Positions 1-9,138 of a stretch of DNA of 50,450 bases are shown here, piece by piece (the stretch's first letter is position 1; each line of letters begins with the position of its first letter). Position numbers and translations under genes: made by a program. Below the pieces are notes generated by a model. That model worked only from the letters and a program-made list of their open reading frames with translations. It was not told the origin of the DNA and searched no databases. Source of the stretch: Loktanella sp. D2R18. Its GTDB lineage: Bacteria; Pseudomonadota; Alphaproteobacteria; Rhodobacterales; Rhodobacteraceae. Location of the stretch: assembly GCF_003318235.1 (NCBI RefSeq), contig NZ_QOCG01000005.1, forward strand, positions 1 through 50,450, written 5' to 3'.

Positions 1-412
1 GGCTTGCATCCAGAGCGCCTAAAGAGCAAGCATCACCGCACGCAAAAACCGACAAATTAACAAAACGGCGAGGGTAAAACCACGCTAAAGACATGTACGT
101 TTTTGCGGTTTGTAATACACCCTATAGGTAGTGTCGCAAACTTTCGATGGCGGTTGCACCCTGTGATGGCTTGGTTCAATGAATCCTCCTTCCAAAACCA
201 ATTTCAGGATTAAGACATTGATCAGTTTCAAAGGCGCACATTACCCAAAACCCGTCATCTTGTACGCAGTGTATTTCTACGTTCGGTTTCGTGAGTTTGC
301 TCAGACCCTCCTCCAAGCGGGCATAAAAGTTCCTAGCTAAATGAAACGCAATTGGGCTTTCGTCTCGATGGTTGGTAGGATGTAGACTAGGCCAGAAAGA
401 GGCAGGTAGTAG
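1..412. other. Non-coding left edge
   Basis: I see no supportable gene, RNA or repeat in this stretch. Short open frames exist on both strands but none has a recognisable product or a ribosome binding site. It ends at the in-frame stop (410-412) that precedes the exonuclease remnant. Confidence 0.4.
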
Positions 413-865
413 TCACGTATATTCGCATTTTACGACCTTGAAACCACGGGGACATCACCCGCTTTCGACCAGCCCCTACAGTTTGCGGCGATCTTGACAG
501 ACAACGACCTAAATGAGGTTGAGCGCGTGAATATTCGCTGCAGACTGGCACCGCACATTCTTCCGGCACCATGGGCGCTTGCTGTGACGGGGATCTCGCC
601 AGATCAGTTGGTGGGCCCTGCCCTTCCATCATGGTTCGAGTGTTCACATCAGACACTCTACGAAGAATCTGGTCTTCCTTTATCGCTAAGTCCGCATTTG
701 TTCAGCCTGCGTTTGCAGCCAATCTCAGCGCGGATCACAATGTTTTCTGGACGGCGGGGAAATGCTCGTCCAAGGCGTTTCCTGATCCACCCCGACAAAT
801 GGTTCGAGACTGAAAAGACCTATATTACAGCTGGACAACTGTTGCGGAAATTAGTCTTGCCCTAA
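413..865 (+). pseudogene. Exonuclease I-like (DEDDh) remnant
   Basis: The open frame begins after a TAG at 410-412 and reads FYDLETTGTSP from 428, then FDQPLQFAAILTDND, RLAPHILPAPWALAVTGISP and PSWFE. This is the N-terminal DEDDh segment of exodeoxyribonuclease I: the DxE of motif I (DLET) is present, followed by the P-x-P-x-A-L-x-V-T-G-I signature. There is no ATG, GTG or TTG ahead of the FYDLETTG motif in the frame. After PSWFE (about 645) similarity to the family stops and the frame closes at 865, against about 470 residues for a full enzyme, so the DxxxD and HxxxxD motifs are missing. It overlaps the end of gspE by 15 bases. I infer a decayed fragment of a 3'-5' single-strand exonuclease gene. 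The identification rests on remembered family sequence. Confidence 0.6.
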
Positions 866-2443
866 AGCGCGATGCGCCTCCTGAGACGAAAGTACGCCTT
901 CTTTTACCAGCGTTTCGGCCTGTTTAGCGATCGGAGCGAACCCTTCATCAACCGCAGCAGCGAGCAATGCAGGACCACGGGCACCCTGCCCGATCGCATC
1001 TGCAATCGTTGACGAAACCGTCAACATTTCTGAAACTGCCATGCGCCCTCGTTTACCGCTAGAACCACATTGATCGCACCCCGCACCCGCGCAATCTGCA
1101 CAATTGCGCCGCACTAACCGCTGTGAAAGCACGCCGCGCAGCGTGGCCCCCACAAGGTAAGGGGCAACCTTTAGATCAATCAGGCGATCAACAGCGCTGA
1201 TAGCATCGTTGGTATGAATCGTCGATAACACGAGCCGACCAATAAGTGCCGCGCGCACAGCAATTTCGGCGGTTTCTTCGTCCCGAATTTCGCCAACCAT
1301 TACAACATTGGGATCTTGACGCAGGATCGCCCGCAAGGCCGCAGCGAATGACATATCGATTGCGGGATCAACCTGCACCTGATTCACGCCATCAAGCGAA
1401 TATTCCACGGGGTCTTCTACGGTGACAATCTTGCGGTCATCAGTGTTGATCCCTCGCAATGCTGTGTAAAGCGTCGTCGTCTTTCCGCTGCCGGTTGGCC
1501 CTGCCACCAAAAATATGCCGTTTGGAAACGACATCAGCTTTTCGATTTCCGCAATCCGATCAGGCGGGAATTGCAGCGCCTTCCAATCAAGCTGCATACG
1601 TGCGCGGTCAAGCAAACGCAAAACGATGCTTTCACCAAATTGGGTTGGCAACGTTGACATCCGGATATCAATATTTCGACCCCGCACAACGATATCTGCA
1701 CGCCCGTCTTGCGGTCGGCGTTTTTCAGAGATGTTTAAATTGGCCATAATCTTAAGCCGAGACGCAACAGAACTGCGAATGTCTTCTGGTATGAGCCGAT
1801 CGATGCGTAGCAGGCCATCAACCCTATAACGAACACGTGCGCCGCCATCTTGAGCCTCGATATGTACATCAGATGCACCCAACCCAACAGCTTTCCCAAT
1901 GATATCATTGACCAAACTAATGACAGGGCCATCATTCGCGAGCGCGCGCAACCTTTCAACATCACCGCTAGCCGCAACATCGGAAGGCGCAATGTCTTGG
2001 GCGTTAGCAAAGGTCAGCACCGCAGCAATCGTGCTCGGCGAGGCCATGGCACCTATGACACGCGCATTAAGTAAAAAACTAACACTCGCGAGGGTATCGG
2101 CCATATCAGGGTACGCTGTGGCGATAGCATATTGATCATCAACCAAAGCGATTGGTACAACCAATGCTCGCTTCATAAATCCCGTTTCAAGCAGCCTAGA
2201 ACGGACTAGGTCATGATCAATATCGTCAATTGTCACATAACGAACGCCCATAAAATCGGCGAGCGCTTTATACACCACCTCTTCTTCAAGAAGCCCTAAT
2301 TCAAGGATCACCCGCTCTACGCGCGTCGTCGCCTCATTGGCGGCAAGCGCAACGCGACGAATGGTACTCTTTTGCAGCGTGCCAACACGTTCAAGGTAGT
2401 CCAAAAATGCAGCGCTATTGAAAGCGTTAAGGTCATCAGGCAT
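851..2443 (-). CDS. gspE: GspE, type II secretion ATPase
   Basis: Cytoplasmic hexameric ATPase that powers pseudopilus assembly in the T2SS. The 530-residue protein has an N-terminal GspE/PilB-like domain (about 40-150), then the secretion ATPase domain with Walker A GPTGSGKT (315-322), Asp box TVEDPVE (341-347), Walker B VVMVGEIRDE (380-389) and His box STIHTNDA. A zinc-binding tetracysteine follows (C448, C451, C456, C459), which separates T2SS/type IV pilus assembly ATPases from PilT retraction motors. Length is normal for GspE (about 500-570). It is transcribed divergently from gspL across a 102-base gap, which is unusual, since gspE normally precedes gspF in one operon. The ATG at 2443 is the first in frame. 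PilB cannot be excluded by the motor alone; the neighbours decide for GspE. Confidence 0.92.
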   Translation of the reverse strand: MPDDLNAFNSAAFLDYLERVGTLQKSTIRRVALAANEATTRVERVILELGLLEEEVVYKALADFMGVRYVTIDDIDHDLVRSRLLETGFMKRALVVPIALVDDQYAIATAYPDMADTLASVSFLLNARVIGAMASPSTIAAVLTFANAQDIAPSDVAASGDVERLRALANDGPVISLVNDIIGKAVGLGASDVHIEAQDGGARVRYRVDGLLRIDRLIPEDIRSSVASRLKIMANLNISEKRRPQDGRADIVVRGRNIDIRMSTLPTQFGESIVLRLLDRARMQLDWKALQFPPDRIAEIEKLMSFPNGIFLVAGPTGSGKTTTLYTALRGINTDDRKIVTVEDPVEYSLDGVNQVQVDPAIDMSFAAALRAILRQDPNVVMVGEIRDEETAEIAVRAALIGRLVLSTIHTNDAISAVDRLIDLKVAPYLVGATLRGVLSQRLVRRNCADCAGAGCDQCGSSGKRGRMAVSEMLTVSSTIADAIGQGARGPALLAAAVDEGFAPIAKQAETLVKEGVLSSQEAHRALGQD

Positions 2444-2473
2444 CGTATATGCAATATATATGTGTTACATGCG

Positions 2474-2496
2474 CACAACCTACACTATAGGTTGTG
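2474..2496. promoter_or_regulatory. Palindromic operator candidate between gspE and gspL
   Basis: Perfect inverted repeat CACAACCTA-N5-TAGGTTGTG with 9-base arms, in the only intergenic gap between the divergent gspE and gspLMCDFHIJ transcripts. Its size and position fit a dimeric regulator that would control both arms of the secretion locus. No T-tract follows, so a terminator is unlikely. The regulator is unknown. Confidence 0.4.
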
Positions 2497-2545
2497 ACAA
2501 TAACTATAAGAAATTATCACCAACCACCATCGCAACGGGCAATTA

Positions 2546-3547
2546 ATGGCAAGCGGTATCCTCTCAAACTACCTCGACATGTTGCGTGAAGGCAGTAGTG
2601 ACTTGATCCCAAATTGGTTCAAGACAGTATTTCTTGGCATGCCCACGGCGAAAAAACTTCGGTTTGATGGCAAACGATCAGACAATAGCCTTCCCATAAA
2701 CATTCTGGTAAATGGAGAACTGGGAGACAAACCCAAACAGATGGTCACCGTCGATGCTGTTTTGCCTACAGACCTGCTTTTGCGCCGCACGATTGAAATA
2801 CCACCTGCGGCTCGGTCGTCGCAGACAATGGTCGCAAAACTCGACCTCCAACGCCGTACGCCATTTAAGCTATCCGAGATTTATTGGGCGCTTGATGCAG
2901 AACAAACAGGTACTGAAAACCAAGCCATCCAATGGGTTGCAAAGCGCGCGGACATCACACAATTTCGTACCGTTTTACGGTCACATGGGTATGCAGTCCG
3001 TCGTTTTGTGACTGATGGAAAGACCAAACAGACCACAATCGCAGATTTTACAGCAGATATCGCACCGAACGCACGATTCTGGCGCCGGCTGAACATCGCC
3101 TTATGTATTCTTGTGATTGGATTCGGGGTCGCAATTTGGCTCGAACCTGCATGGCGCGCACGGGTTGAAACGCAAACAGCCAACAGTGCGGTAAATGCAT
3201 TACGCGCTCAAGCCATAGATTTACGCACCGAGATCGAAGCGCTTAAACAGGCCGATAGTGAACGCACCGCATTTCTAAATGCAGTTTCACAACACCCCAG
3301 ACTTGTTGACGCCCTGCGTCAGATTACGGTGGCTCTACCTGATACCGTCTGGGTATCTGATTTAGTATTCACAGGGCCGCAGATTACGGTTAACGGGCAA
3401 ACTTCGGCATCTGCAGCTGATTTGGTTTTGCAACTCACACAAAGCAATCTGCCCTATGTTCCAGCGCTCACAGGTCCAGTGTCACGTACCAACGACGGAC
3501 GCGAACAATTCGGGCTCGTCTTCACATCAAAACGGCTGCAACAATGA
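2546..3547 (+). CDS. gspL: GspL-like inner-membrane platform protein (PilN domain)
   Basis: GspL couples the GspE ATPase to the inner-membrane platform. The 333-residue protein has an N-terminal cytoplasmic part, one membrane helix (about residues 181-200, LNIALCILVIGFGVAIWL), a helical stretch, and a periplasmic ferredoxin-like PilN/GspL domain near the C-terminus (LPDTVWVSDLVFTGPQITVNG). Length is slightly below the usual 380-400 residues because the cytoplasmic actin-like part is short. The stop overlaps the gspM start (ATGA). It is the first gene of an eight-gene plus-strand operon. The call rests on the PilN-type C-terminus, topology and position between gspE and gspM. Confidence 0.8.
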   Translation: MASGILSNYLDMLREGSSDLIPNWFKTVFLGMPTAKKLRFDGKRSDNSLPINILVNGELGDKPKQMVTVDAVLPTDLLLRRTIEIPPAARSSQTMVAKLDLQRRTPFKLSEIYWALDAEQTGTENQAIQWVAKRADITQFRTVLRSHGYAVRRFVTDGKTKQTTIADFTADIAPNARFWRRLNIALCILVIGFGVAIWLEPAWRARVETQTANSAVNALRAQAIDLRTEIEALKQADSERTAFLNAVSQHPRLVDALRQITVALPDTVWVSDLVFTGPQITVNGQTSASAADLVLQLTQSNLPYVPALTGPVSRTNDGREQFGLVFTSKRLQQ

Positions 3548-4107
3548 TGGGTAACCAATTCCTTTCGCGCGCCGTCACGCTTACGACTTTAGTCACTGTG
3601 CTTACTTTGCTTTTCTTTGGCGCCCTATCCCCACTTGCTGGTTGGCGCAGTGCGAAACTGGCAGAACACGCGCAGACACAAGCTAGGCGCGCCCAACTTG
3701 AAGATAGCATCGCGCGGCTTGAGGCAGAGCGGGTCGCATTCGTCAGCGATGATTTAGCAGGCCTAACTTGGGAAGGCGCACAAGAGGCAGAAGCCACGGC
3801 CAAGGTCCAATCAGCGGTCAACGACATGGCCCGCAACAACGGCATTCTGATGCGATCAATTGCACCGACCCGCGACAACAACACCGAGATTACCAATGCA
3901 ATTGGCTTCCGGTTGGAATTCGAAGCAAGTCTTGATCAGCTCGTGCCATTCCTTAAAACCGCTGAATTCAGCCAACCAGCCTTGGTTGTGACACGCGCCA
4001 GTCTACGCAGGCTCGCACGACCCAATCGCACTGGAACGCAACCAGATATCTTTGCGCAAATCGACATCGTGGCTCCTTTCTCATTAACAACTGAGAGACC
4101 CGAATGA
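3544..4107 (+). CDS. gspM: GspM-like protein
   Basis: Bitopic inner-membrane protein of the T2SS platform, partner of GspL. The 187 residues show a short cytoplasmic start, one membrane helix (about 10-30, AVTLTTLVTVLTLLFFGAL), a coiled-coil-prone stretch (SAKLAEHAQTQARRAQLEDSIARLEAER, in parts) and a periplasmic ferredoxin-like domain (GFRLEFEASLDQLVPFLKTAE). This fits the short GspM type. It overlaps gspL by four bases and the next gene by four bases, so translation is probably coupled. Primary sequence of this family is poorly conserved; the order L-M supports the name. Confidence 0.78.
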   Translation: MMGNQFLSRAVTLTTLVTVLTLLFFGALSPLAGWRSAKLAEHAQTQARRAQLEDSIARLEAERVAFVSDDLAGLTWEGAQEAEATAKVQSAVNDMARNNGILMRSIAPTRDNNTEITNAIGFRLEFEASLDQLVPFLKTAEFSQPALVVTRASLRRLARPNRTGTQPDIFAQIDIVAPFSLTTERPE

Positions 4108-4622
4108 TTATAGACAAATTCTTACCAATACTAGGAACCGCGCTGTTGGTAGCTACAACCGTGATTGTCGGACAAAAAGCACTAACACCGATACCTGAAA
4201 TAGCGTTGCTTGATACACCGTCGACGCCGGGTCCCGGCTTGATTGGCGGCAACACTATAACGCGACGACCAACCGTCCCCTCGGTACGTCCCGAAATTTA
4301 CTACAATGCGATCCTGGATAGGCCGCTTTTCGCACCCACGCGTGCGCCACGGCGGGCCGAAACAGAAACCGCGCATCCAACGGCCGAGGAAACACTACAA
4401 AATACGCCGGTCGCAACCAATGCGCCGCCATCAGATGTTCACCTCTCCGGTATTATCGGCGAGGTGAACAACCGATCCGCTTTGCTCGGGTTAGACGACA
4501 CATATGGAAGTTGGGTGCGGGTAGACGACGAAATCGAAGGTTGGACTATCACCGAAATAGGTGCCGACTGGCTAGAACTGTCGCTGGACAGCCAAACCTA
4601 TCGCCTGGAGCTTTTCGAATGA
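4104..4622 (+). CDS. gspC: GspC-like protein with HR domain
   Basis: 172-residue bitopic protein with an N-terminal membrane helix (LPILGTALLVATTVIVG), a proline-rich linker, and a C-terminal beta domain (LSGIIGEVNNRSALLGL ... WVRVDDEIEGWTITEIG) that matches the homology region of GspC/PulC and similar short GspC/N-like proteins. GspC links the inner-membrane platform to the GspD secretin through the HR domain. There is no PDZ domain, so it is the short form. It lies immediately before gspD and overlaps it by four bases (ATGA), the usual order C-D. A GspN or GspP-type protein is the alternative. Confidence 0.72.
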   Translation: MIIDKFLPILGTALLVATTVIVGQKALTPIPEIALLDTPSTPGPGLIGGNTITRRPTVPSVRPEIYYNAILDRPLFAPTRAPRRAETETAHPTAEETLQNTPVATNAPPSDVHLSGIIGEVNNRSALLGLDDTYGSWVRVDDEIEGWTITEIGADWLELSLDSQTYRLELFE

Positions 4623-6613
4623 CACGCCGCACACGCTATACACAAATCTTTAGCTCTCTTGCTGTCTTCTTATGTTTGGCTGCGGCCTGCGCTGATGATC
4701 CGAACAATGCCGGGCGCGGCAGTAGACTGCTTGCAAATCAAAACAATGCGGTAGGCACGGCAGGCAGTGCAATCGAACGGTTTCAACAAGCCCTAAACGG
4801 ACCAACCCCCGAAAGGCGCGTTCTAGGCACCGATACGTTCCTTGCCGAAACGAGAAACGGTAACCTGGTCGAAGCATCAACCGACGGGAGCTTCACACTA
4901 AATTTGGTTAATGTGCCGATCGCACAGGCTGCCAACGCGGTCTTGGGCGAGGCACTAGAACGCAATTATACAGTGCAGCCGGATGTGTCAGGTTCTGTGA
5001 CCTTGCAAACAACGCGTCCGCTTTCAGAGCGCGAATTGCTTGAGACCTTTCAAACAGTTTTGGAGCTGAACGGCGCTGTCATGCAGGTAAACGATAGTCT
5101 GATCAGCATTGTGCCAGCAGCGGGGGCAACGCAACGCATATCAAACGGTAACAATGCTCAACTTTTAGGGGCGCGTGTCGTTGCCGTTCCGCTGGAATAT
5201 ATCGGGACAACCGAAATGGTCCGCCTGTTGGAACCAATCATCGGGTCAACCATTCGGCTTCAAGCCATTCCACAACGTAACATCCTGCTCATCGCTGGAA
5301 CACGTGATGAAATAAACGCGGCGATCGAGGCTGTAAACCTGTTCGATGTTGATGTTCTAAAAGGCAAATCTGTTGGATTGTTCCGATTGCGCGCAGCCGA
5401 ACCCGAAGCGGTAGTCGAAGAACTCAATGTTATTTTTGAAACCCGCGAAGGCGGTAGCCTTCAAAACGTATTGACGTTTGTTCCCTCCACACGGCTTAGC
5501 GCAATTTTGGTAGTCACTTCGCGTTCGCAATACCTCCAAGAAGCGGAAACTTGGATCCGTGACTTGGACCGTACTGCCGGGGGGGCAACACGACGCCCTG
5601 TCGTCTACAACCTCCAAAGCCGTAGCGCAGACGACCTTGCACCGATCCTGACAGAGATGCTGCAAGAAGTATCCGCTGAAGAAAGTGCGAATGTCCAAGG
5701 CACGGCGCGGATCGTCGCCGACGCCACGAAAAATGCGATTATCGTATGGGGCAATGACACCGAGCAAGAAAGCCTCGCGCGGTTAATCAACTCGCTCGAC
5801 AGTACGCCAGTGCAGGTCTTGCTCGAGGCGACAATCGCCGAGGTGTCATTAAACGATGAACTAAACTTTGGGCTTCGTTGGTTTTTTGAAAACGGGAACG
5901 CGACATTTAGCGATGTAGAAACGGGGGGCGTTGCTTCTAATTTTCCGGGTTTGTCACTTTTGTTTAATGGCGCATCTTCAGCCGCAGCAATTAACGCGCT
6001 GAATTCGATCACTGACGTCAATGTAGTTTCCTCACCCAGTCTGATGGTTCTCAACAACCAAGAAGCGACATTACAAATCGGCGATGAGGTCCCCATTGCG
6101 ACCCAGCAGGTAGTCGATACATCTGACGTCAGCGCACCAATCGTGAACACTATTTCTTTCCGCGATACTGGCATCCTGTTGACAGTAAAACCCAGAGTAT
6201 CGAGCGGCGGCCAAGTTATCTTGGAGATCGAACAAGAGGTCAGTAGTGTCTCTAATACAACCACCTCAGGCATTGATAGCCCGACAATTTCGCAGCGCCG
6301 GATCGAAACCTCGGTCATTGTGACCGACGGCCAAACAATTGCATTGGGTGGGCTTATTCAGGAAAGCAACAACCAAACCAATACACAAGTTCCCGGAGCG
6401 GGCGATGTCCCTATCTTGGGCGCATTGTTTCGAAATCGGTCAGATACAATCGCAAAGACCGAACTTCTTATCCTAATCACACCGCGCGTTATACGGAATG
6501 GTCAGGAATCGCGAAGCGTCACCGACGAATTGCGCCAACGCATCAGCGGTGCTGACGGGCTTATCACGAATGGCATCGGTGTACCGTCAGACGGTCACCG
6601 GATTATCGATTAG
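4619..6613 (+). CDS. gspD: GspD, outer-membrane secretin
   Basis: Forms the outer-membrane channel of the T2SS. The start chosen is ATG 4619, overlapping the gspC stop; it yields 664 residues beginning MTRRTRYTQIFSSL. A longer frame reaches back to 4511 but lacks a signal. The start is followed by a hydrophobic stretch and a Cys in CLAAACADD, a possible lipobox. N0-N3 domains follow (LVNVPIAQAANAVLGEAL; VVAVPLEYIGTTEMVRLLEPI; VYNLQSRSADDLAPILTEML), then the secretin core with VPIATQQVV, RDTGILLTVKPRVSSGGQV and VPGAGDVPILGALFR ... LLILITPRVI. It lacks an obvious S-domain for a pilotin, which agrees with a self-lipidated secretin and with the absence of a GspS gene. Confidence 0.93.
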   Translation: MTRRTRYTQIFSSLAVFLCLAAACADDPNNAGRGSRLLANQNNAVGTAGSAIERFQQALNGPTPERRVLGTDTFLAETRNGNLVEASTDGSFTLNLVNVPIAQAANAVLGEALERNYTVQPDVSGSVTLQTTRPLSERELLETFQTVLELNGAVMQVNDSLISIVPAAGATQRISNGNNAQLLGARVVAVPLEYIGTTEMVRLLEPIIGSTIRLQAIPQRNILLIAGTRDEINAAIEAVNLFDVDVLKGKSVGLFRLRAAEPEAVVEELNVIFETREGGSLQNVLTFVPSTRLSAILVVTSRSQYLQEAETWIRDLDRTAGGATRRPVVYNLQSRSADDLAPILTEMLQEVSAEESANVQGTARIVADATKNAIIVWGNDTEQESLARLINSLDSTPVQVLLEATIAEVSLNDELNFGLRWFFENGNATFSDVETGGVASNFPGLSLLFNGASSAAAINALNSITDVNVVSSPSLMVLNNQEATLQIGDEVPIATQQVVDTSDVSAPIVNTISFRDTGILLTVKPRVSSGGQVILEIEQEVSSVSNTTTSGIDSPTISQRRIETSVIVTDGQTIALGGLIQESNNQTNTQVPGAGDVPILGALFRNRSDTIAKTELLILITPRVIRNGQESRSVTDELRQRISGADGLITNGIGVPSDGHRIID

Positions 6614-6622
6614 GCGGATAGA

Positions 6623-7837
6623 ATGCCAACCTTCGCTTATCGTGCAGTTGATTCCTCCGGCACCCGGCGCAAGGGTGAAGTCATCGCCGCAGATGAAGTG
6701 GCTGCACTCGATCAAATTTCTGGGCTTGATCTGATACCCATCGCTGTGAATGAAGGTGGCACGAGTGTACCGTGGTGGGCACGCGACATTAAATTCTTTG
6801 GCAAACCAACACTAAAGCCAAAAGAAACAGAGAATTTTTTTACTTCTTTAGCAGCAATGCTAAACGCAAAGACACCCTTACCGACCGCCTTGCGCTTTTG
6901 CGCCGACCTATCCAATGACCGTGCAATGACAGCTAAACTCCAAGAGGCAATCGCATCCGTCGAAGACGGCATGTCACTGGCCGACGCGCTGGCCGACGAC
7001 CAAGGGCTGTTTCCCGAACAGCTTCTTACCATGATCCGGTTGGGCGAGGCATCAAATAGCCTCGCAAACGTCGTGACGCGCGCGGCACAGGCTCTCGAAT
7101 TAGAAAGCCAGCTACGTCGGGAAGTGCGCCAAGCAATGGTTTACCCAATCATATTGCTGGTCATGGCACTTTTGGTCATGGCACTTTTAGTATTTTATCT
7201 GGCTCCGACCCTCGCGCCAGTCTTCAGCACGGCCAATTCGGAACCGCCGCTGATCATAGCGATAATGATGCGCTTGCAACAAGCAGCGGTAAACGACTGG
7301 CCGGTAATACTAATCGGTGTAGGTGCGTTGATTACGGTACTGTTAATCAGCCGTGCTAAAATCAAACAAATGGGGCAAAAAATCTTGCAGATTATGCCAG
7401 TAACCAAACGCTATTTTTCACGACGCGAAACCTTACGGTTTTGCCAGACGCTCCACTTAATGCTAACAAGCGGGGGCCAACTCAGCGATGCTGTCAAAAT
7501 AGCAGCTGATACTGCCAACCAACGCAATTGGCGCGACATGCTGTTGGCAGCACATGATCAAATCAAAGCCGGTCAAAGCATGTCCAGTGCGATGCTAGAT
7601 AGTGACCTTATCGACCCGATGGCGCGGACCATCTTAAAGACAGGCGAACAAAGCGATCAGTTGGTTGCCGTGCTTGGACCTGCGATCACAACACTGCAAT
7701 CACAAACGACACAATCGCTCGCACAAGCGGTCAAGCTTTTGACGCCATTAATGACGCTTCTTATCGGGGCTACCGTTGGGGCAATCATCCTGTCCACCGT
7801 CTCGGCAATTATGGAATTGAACAATGTCGTTTTCTAA
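6623..7837 (+). CDS. gspF: GspF, inner-membrane platform protein
   Basis: Polytopic platform protein of the T2SS assembly machine. The 404 residues hold the usual N-terminal motif (MPTFAYRAVDSSGTRRKGEV) and two T2SSF helical-bundle domains (about 70-190 and 273-395), each followed by hydrophobic helices (YPIILLVMALLVMALLVFYLAP; LLTPLMTLLIGATVGAIIL). Length is typical. It starts 9 bases after gspD and ends 14 bases inside gspH, which argues for one transcript. PilC of type IV pili is the paralogous alternative, excluded by context. Confidence 0.92.
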   Translation: MPTFAYRAVDSSGTRRKGEVIAADEVAALDQISGLDLIPIAVNEGGTSVPWWARDIKFFGKPTLKPKETENFFTSLAAMLNAKTPLPTALRFCADLSNDRAMTAKLQEAIASVEDGMSLADALADDQGLFPEQLLTMIRLGEASNSLANVVTRAAQALELESQLRREVRQAMVYPIILLVMALLVMALLVFYLAPTLAPVFSTANSEPPLIIAIMMRLQQAAVNDWPVILIGVGALITVLLISRAKIKQMGQKILQIMPVTKRYFSRRETLRFCQTLHLMLTSGGQLSDAVKIAADTANQRNWRDMLLAAHDQIKAGQSMSSAMLDSDLIDPMARTILKTGEQSDQLVAVLGPAITTLQSQTTQSLAQAVKLLTPLMTLLIGATVGAIILSTVSAIMELNNVVF

Positions 7838-8201
7838 CGACATCAAGTCCAACAGCGGGTTTTCATTGCTCGAAGTGTTGATCGTTCTAAGCGTCGTGGC
7901 ATTAACGATCGCAGCCCTATCAACCACCCGCCTCGGGCCTTCTCCAGCGATGGCGCTTGAAACCCAAGCAAGCCAACTCCAACAAACAGTTGCAACAGCC
8001 AGAGCCGAGGCCATCCGCAACAACAAACAGACTACTATCACACTAGACCATACTTTATGCACGCAAAGCGATGACACCCTGACGTTTTATCCAGACGGAA
8101 CTGCGAATGCCGCAAACATCTGCTTGCAACAAGAAACCTTGGAACGCGCGCTTAAACTCGACCCGCTGACGGGACAGCTCGTACGCGGTGTCGGCTTATG
8201 A
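7824..8201 (+). CDS. gspH: GspH, minor pseudopilin
   Basis: Minor pseudopilin of the T2SS. The 125 residues carry a short positively charged leader and the prepilin motif SG-FSLLEVLIVLSVVALT, with cleavage expected after Gly and Glu at position 5 of the mature chain. The C-terminal part has a small beta domain (TTITLDHTLC ... TLTFYPDGTANAANICL) typical of GspH. It overlaps gspF by 14 bases and gspI by 4. The order H-I-J supports the specific name. Confidence 0.85.
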   Translation: MSFSNDIKSNSGFSLLEVLIVLSVVALTIAALSTTRLGPSPAMALETQASQLQQTVATARAEAIRNNKQTTITLDHTLCTQSDDTLTFYPDGTANAANICLQQETLERALKLDPLTGQLVRGVGL

Positions 8202-8554
8202 CCCGCCGCACAGGATATTCTTTGCTTGAAGTCCTTATCGCCTTTGTCATTTTGACTTTGGTTCTTGCCGCGCTTCTACCCGGCCAAGCACGTCTTTTGG
8301 GTCGCGCAACCGTGCAAGAACAACAATTGTTGGCGCATGACTACGCACTATCGCAAGTCGCAGCGATCGGTACATCCACACCGCCGGATATCGGCACGAC
8401 TGAAAACACATACCGAAACTGGGACATCACAACGACAATCGCCCCGTCAGAAAGTTTGGGCGACCCCACTACGTTCATAGCAATAGAAGTCCGCGTACAT
8501 AACAGCCGTAGTCAGTTATTGGCGACCGCGCATTCTGTGATGGTTTCCCGATGA
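8198..8554 (+). CDS. gspI: GspI, minor pseudopilin
   Basis: Minor pseudopilin that initiates the pseudopilus tip complex with GspJ and GspK. The 118 residues start with a six-residue leader ending in Gly and the prepilin motif YSLLEVLIAFVILTLVLAAL; Glu5 is kept. The globular part includes RNWDITTTIAP and FIAIEVRVHNS. It overlaps gspH and gspJ by four bases each. Confidence 0.85.
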   Translation: MTRRTGYSLLEVLIAFVILTLVLAALLPGQARLLGRATVQEQQLLAHDYALSQVAAIGTSTPPDIGTTENTYRNWDITTTIAPSESLGDPTTFIAIEVRVHNSRSQLLATAHSVMVSR

Positions 8555-9138
8555 ACTGGCGCGATCGCAGCGGGCTTAGCCTTCTTGAGTTGTTAATCGC
8601 GCTCGCATTGCTTGCCGTGATCAGCGCTGCACTGGCGACAACCACCAACTTTGGGGTTCAACTGCTAAATAGAACAGAACAGTTAAGCAGCACCAACACC
8701 GAAATCGCCTTACGGATCAGATTGCGGCGATGGATGGAAAGAGCCGCTGGGCCACAACTGATTGTTGGTTTTCCAACAACATTTTCAGGCACACAAGACA
8801 GGGTAGAATTTGTGACCTTGGCCCCTGCCCCGTTCGCACCAGATAGCGCGGCACTGCGGATCATTCTACAAACAGGAACCGACACCTTAAACCTTCAAAT
8901 CAACGAGGTTGATGATACCGGTACCGCCCTAACAAACCATAATCGCGTTTTAGCCACGGAAATCCGCAATGTCAGTTTTAGCTACTACACCACGGACCCG
9001 GACATCGCCGGGTGGCACGACACATGGACCAATGAAACCGCCTTGCCCGCCTTGGTACGCATCACCGCCGACCAGGGCAGCACGCCATCTTGGCCGGAAT
9101 TCACTGTCCGATTAATATTCGCACAGACAGATTACTGA
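8551..9138 (+). CDS. gspJ: GspJ, minor pseudopilin
   Basis: Minor pseudopilin, partner of GspI and GspK at the pseudopilus tip. The 195 residues carry SG-LSLLELLIALALLAVIS with Glu5, then a larger globular domain (RVEFVTLAPAPFAPDSAALRI in part; EIRNVSFSYYTTDPD ... WHDTWTNETALPALVRIT), as expected for GspJ. It is the last gene of the plus-strand operon and its end overlaps the end of the convergent gspG by seven bases. Confidence 0.85.
   Translation: MNWRDRSGLSLLELLIALALLAVISAALATTTNFGVQLLNRTEQLSSTNTEIALRIRLRRWMERAAGPQLIVGFPTTFSGTQDRVEFVTLAPAPFAPDSAALRIILQTGTDTLNLQINEVDDTGTALTNHNRVLATEIRNVSFSYYTTDPDIAGWHDTWTNETALPALVRITADQGSTPSWPEFTVRLIFAQTDY

Noticed and set aside
571..813. Second plus-strand frame over the exonuclease remnant
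   Set aside because: It has no recognisable motif and overlaps the better frame; I could not show that it continues the exonuclease after a frameshift.
2475..2495. lux box (quorum-sensing) reading of the gspE/gspL palindrome
   Set aside because: It lacks the CTG-N10-CAG core and no luxR or luxI gene is in the window.
4511..4618. Upstream extension of gspD
   Set aside because: It overlaps gspC in another frame and would put the signal sequence inside the protein; ATG 4619 gives a proper signal and ATGA coupling.
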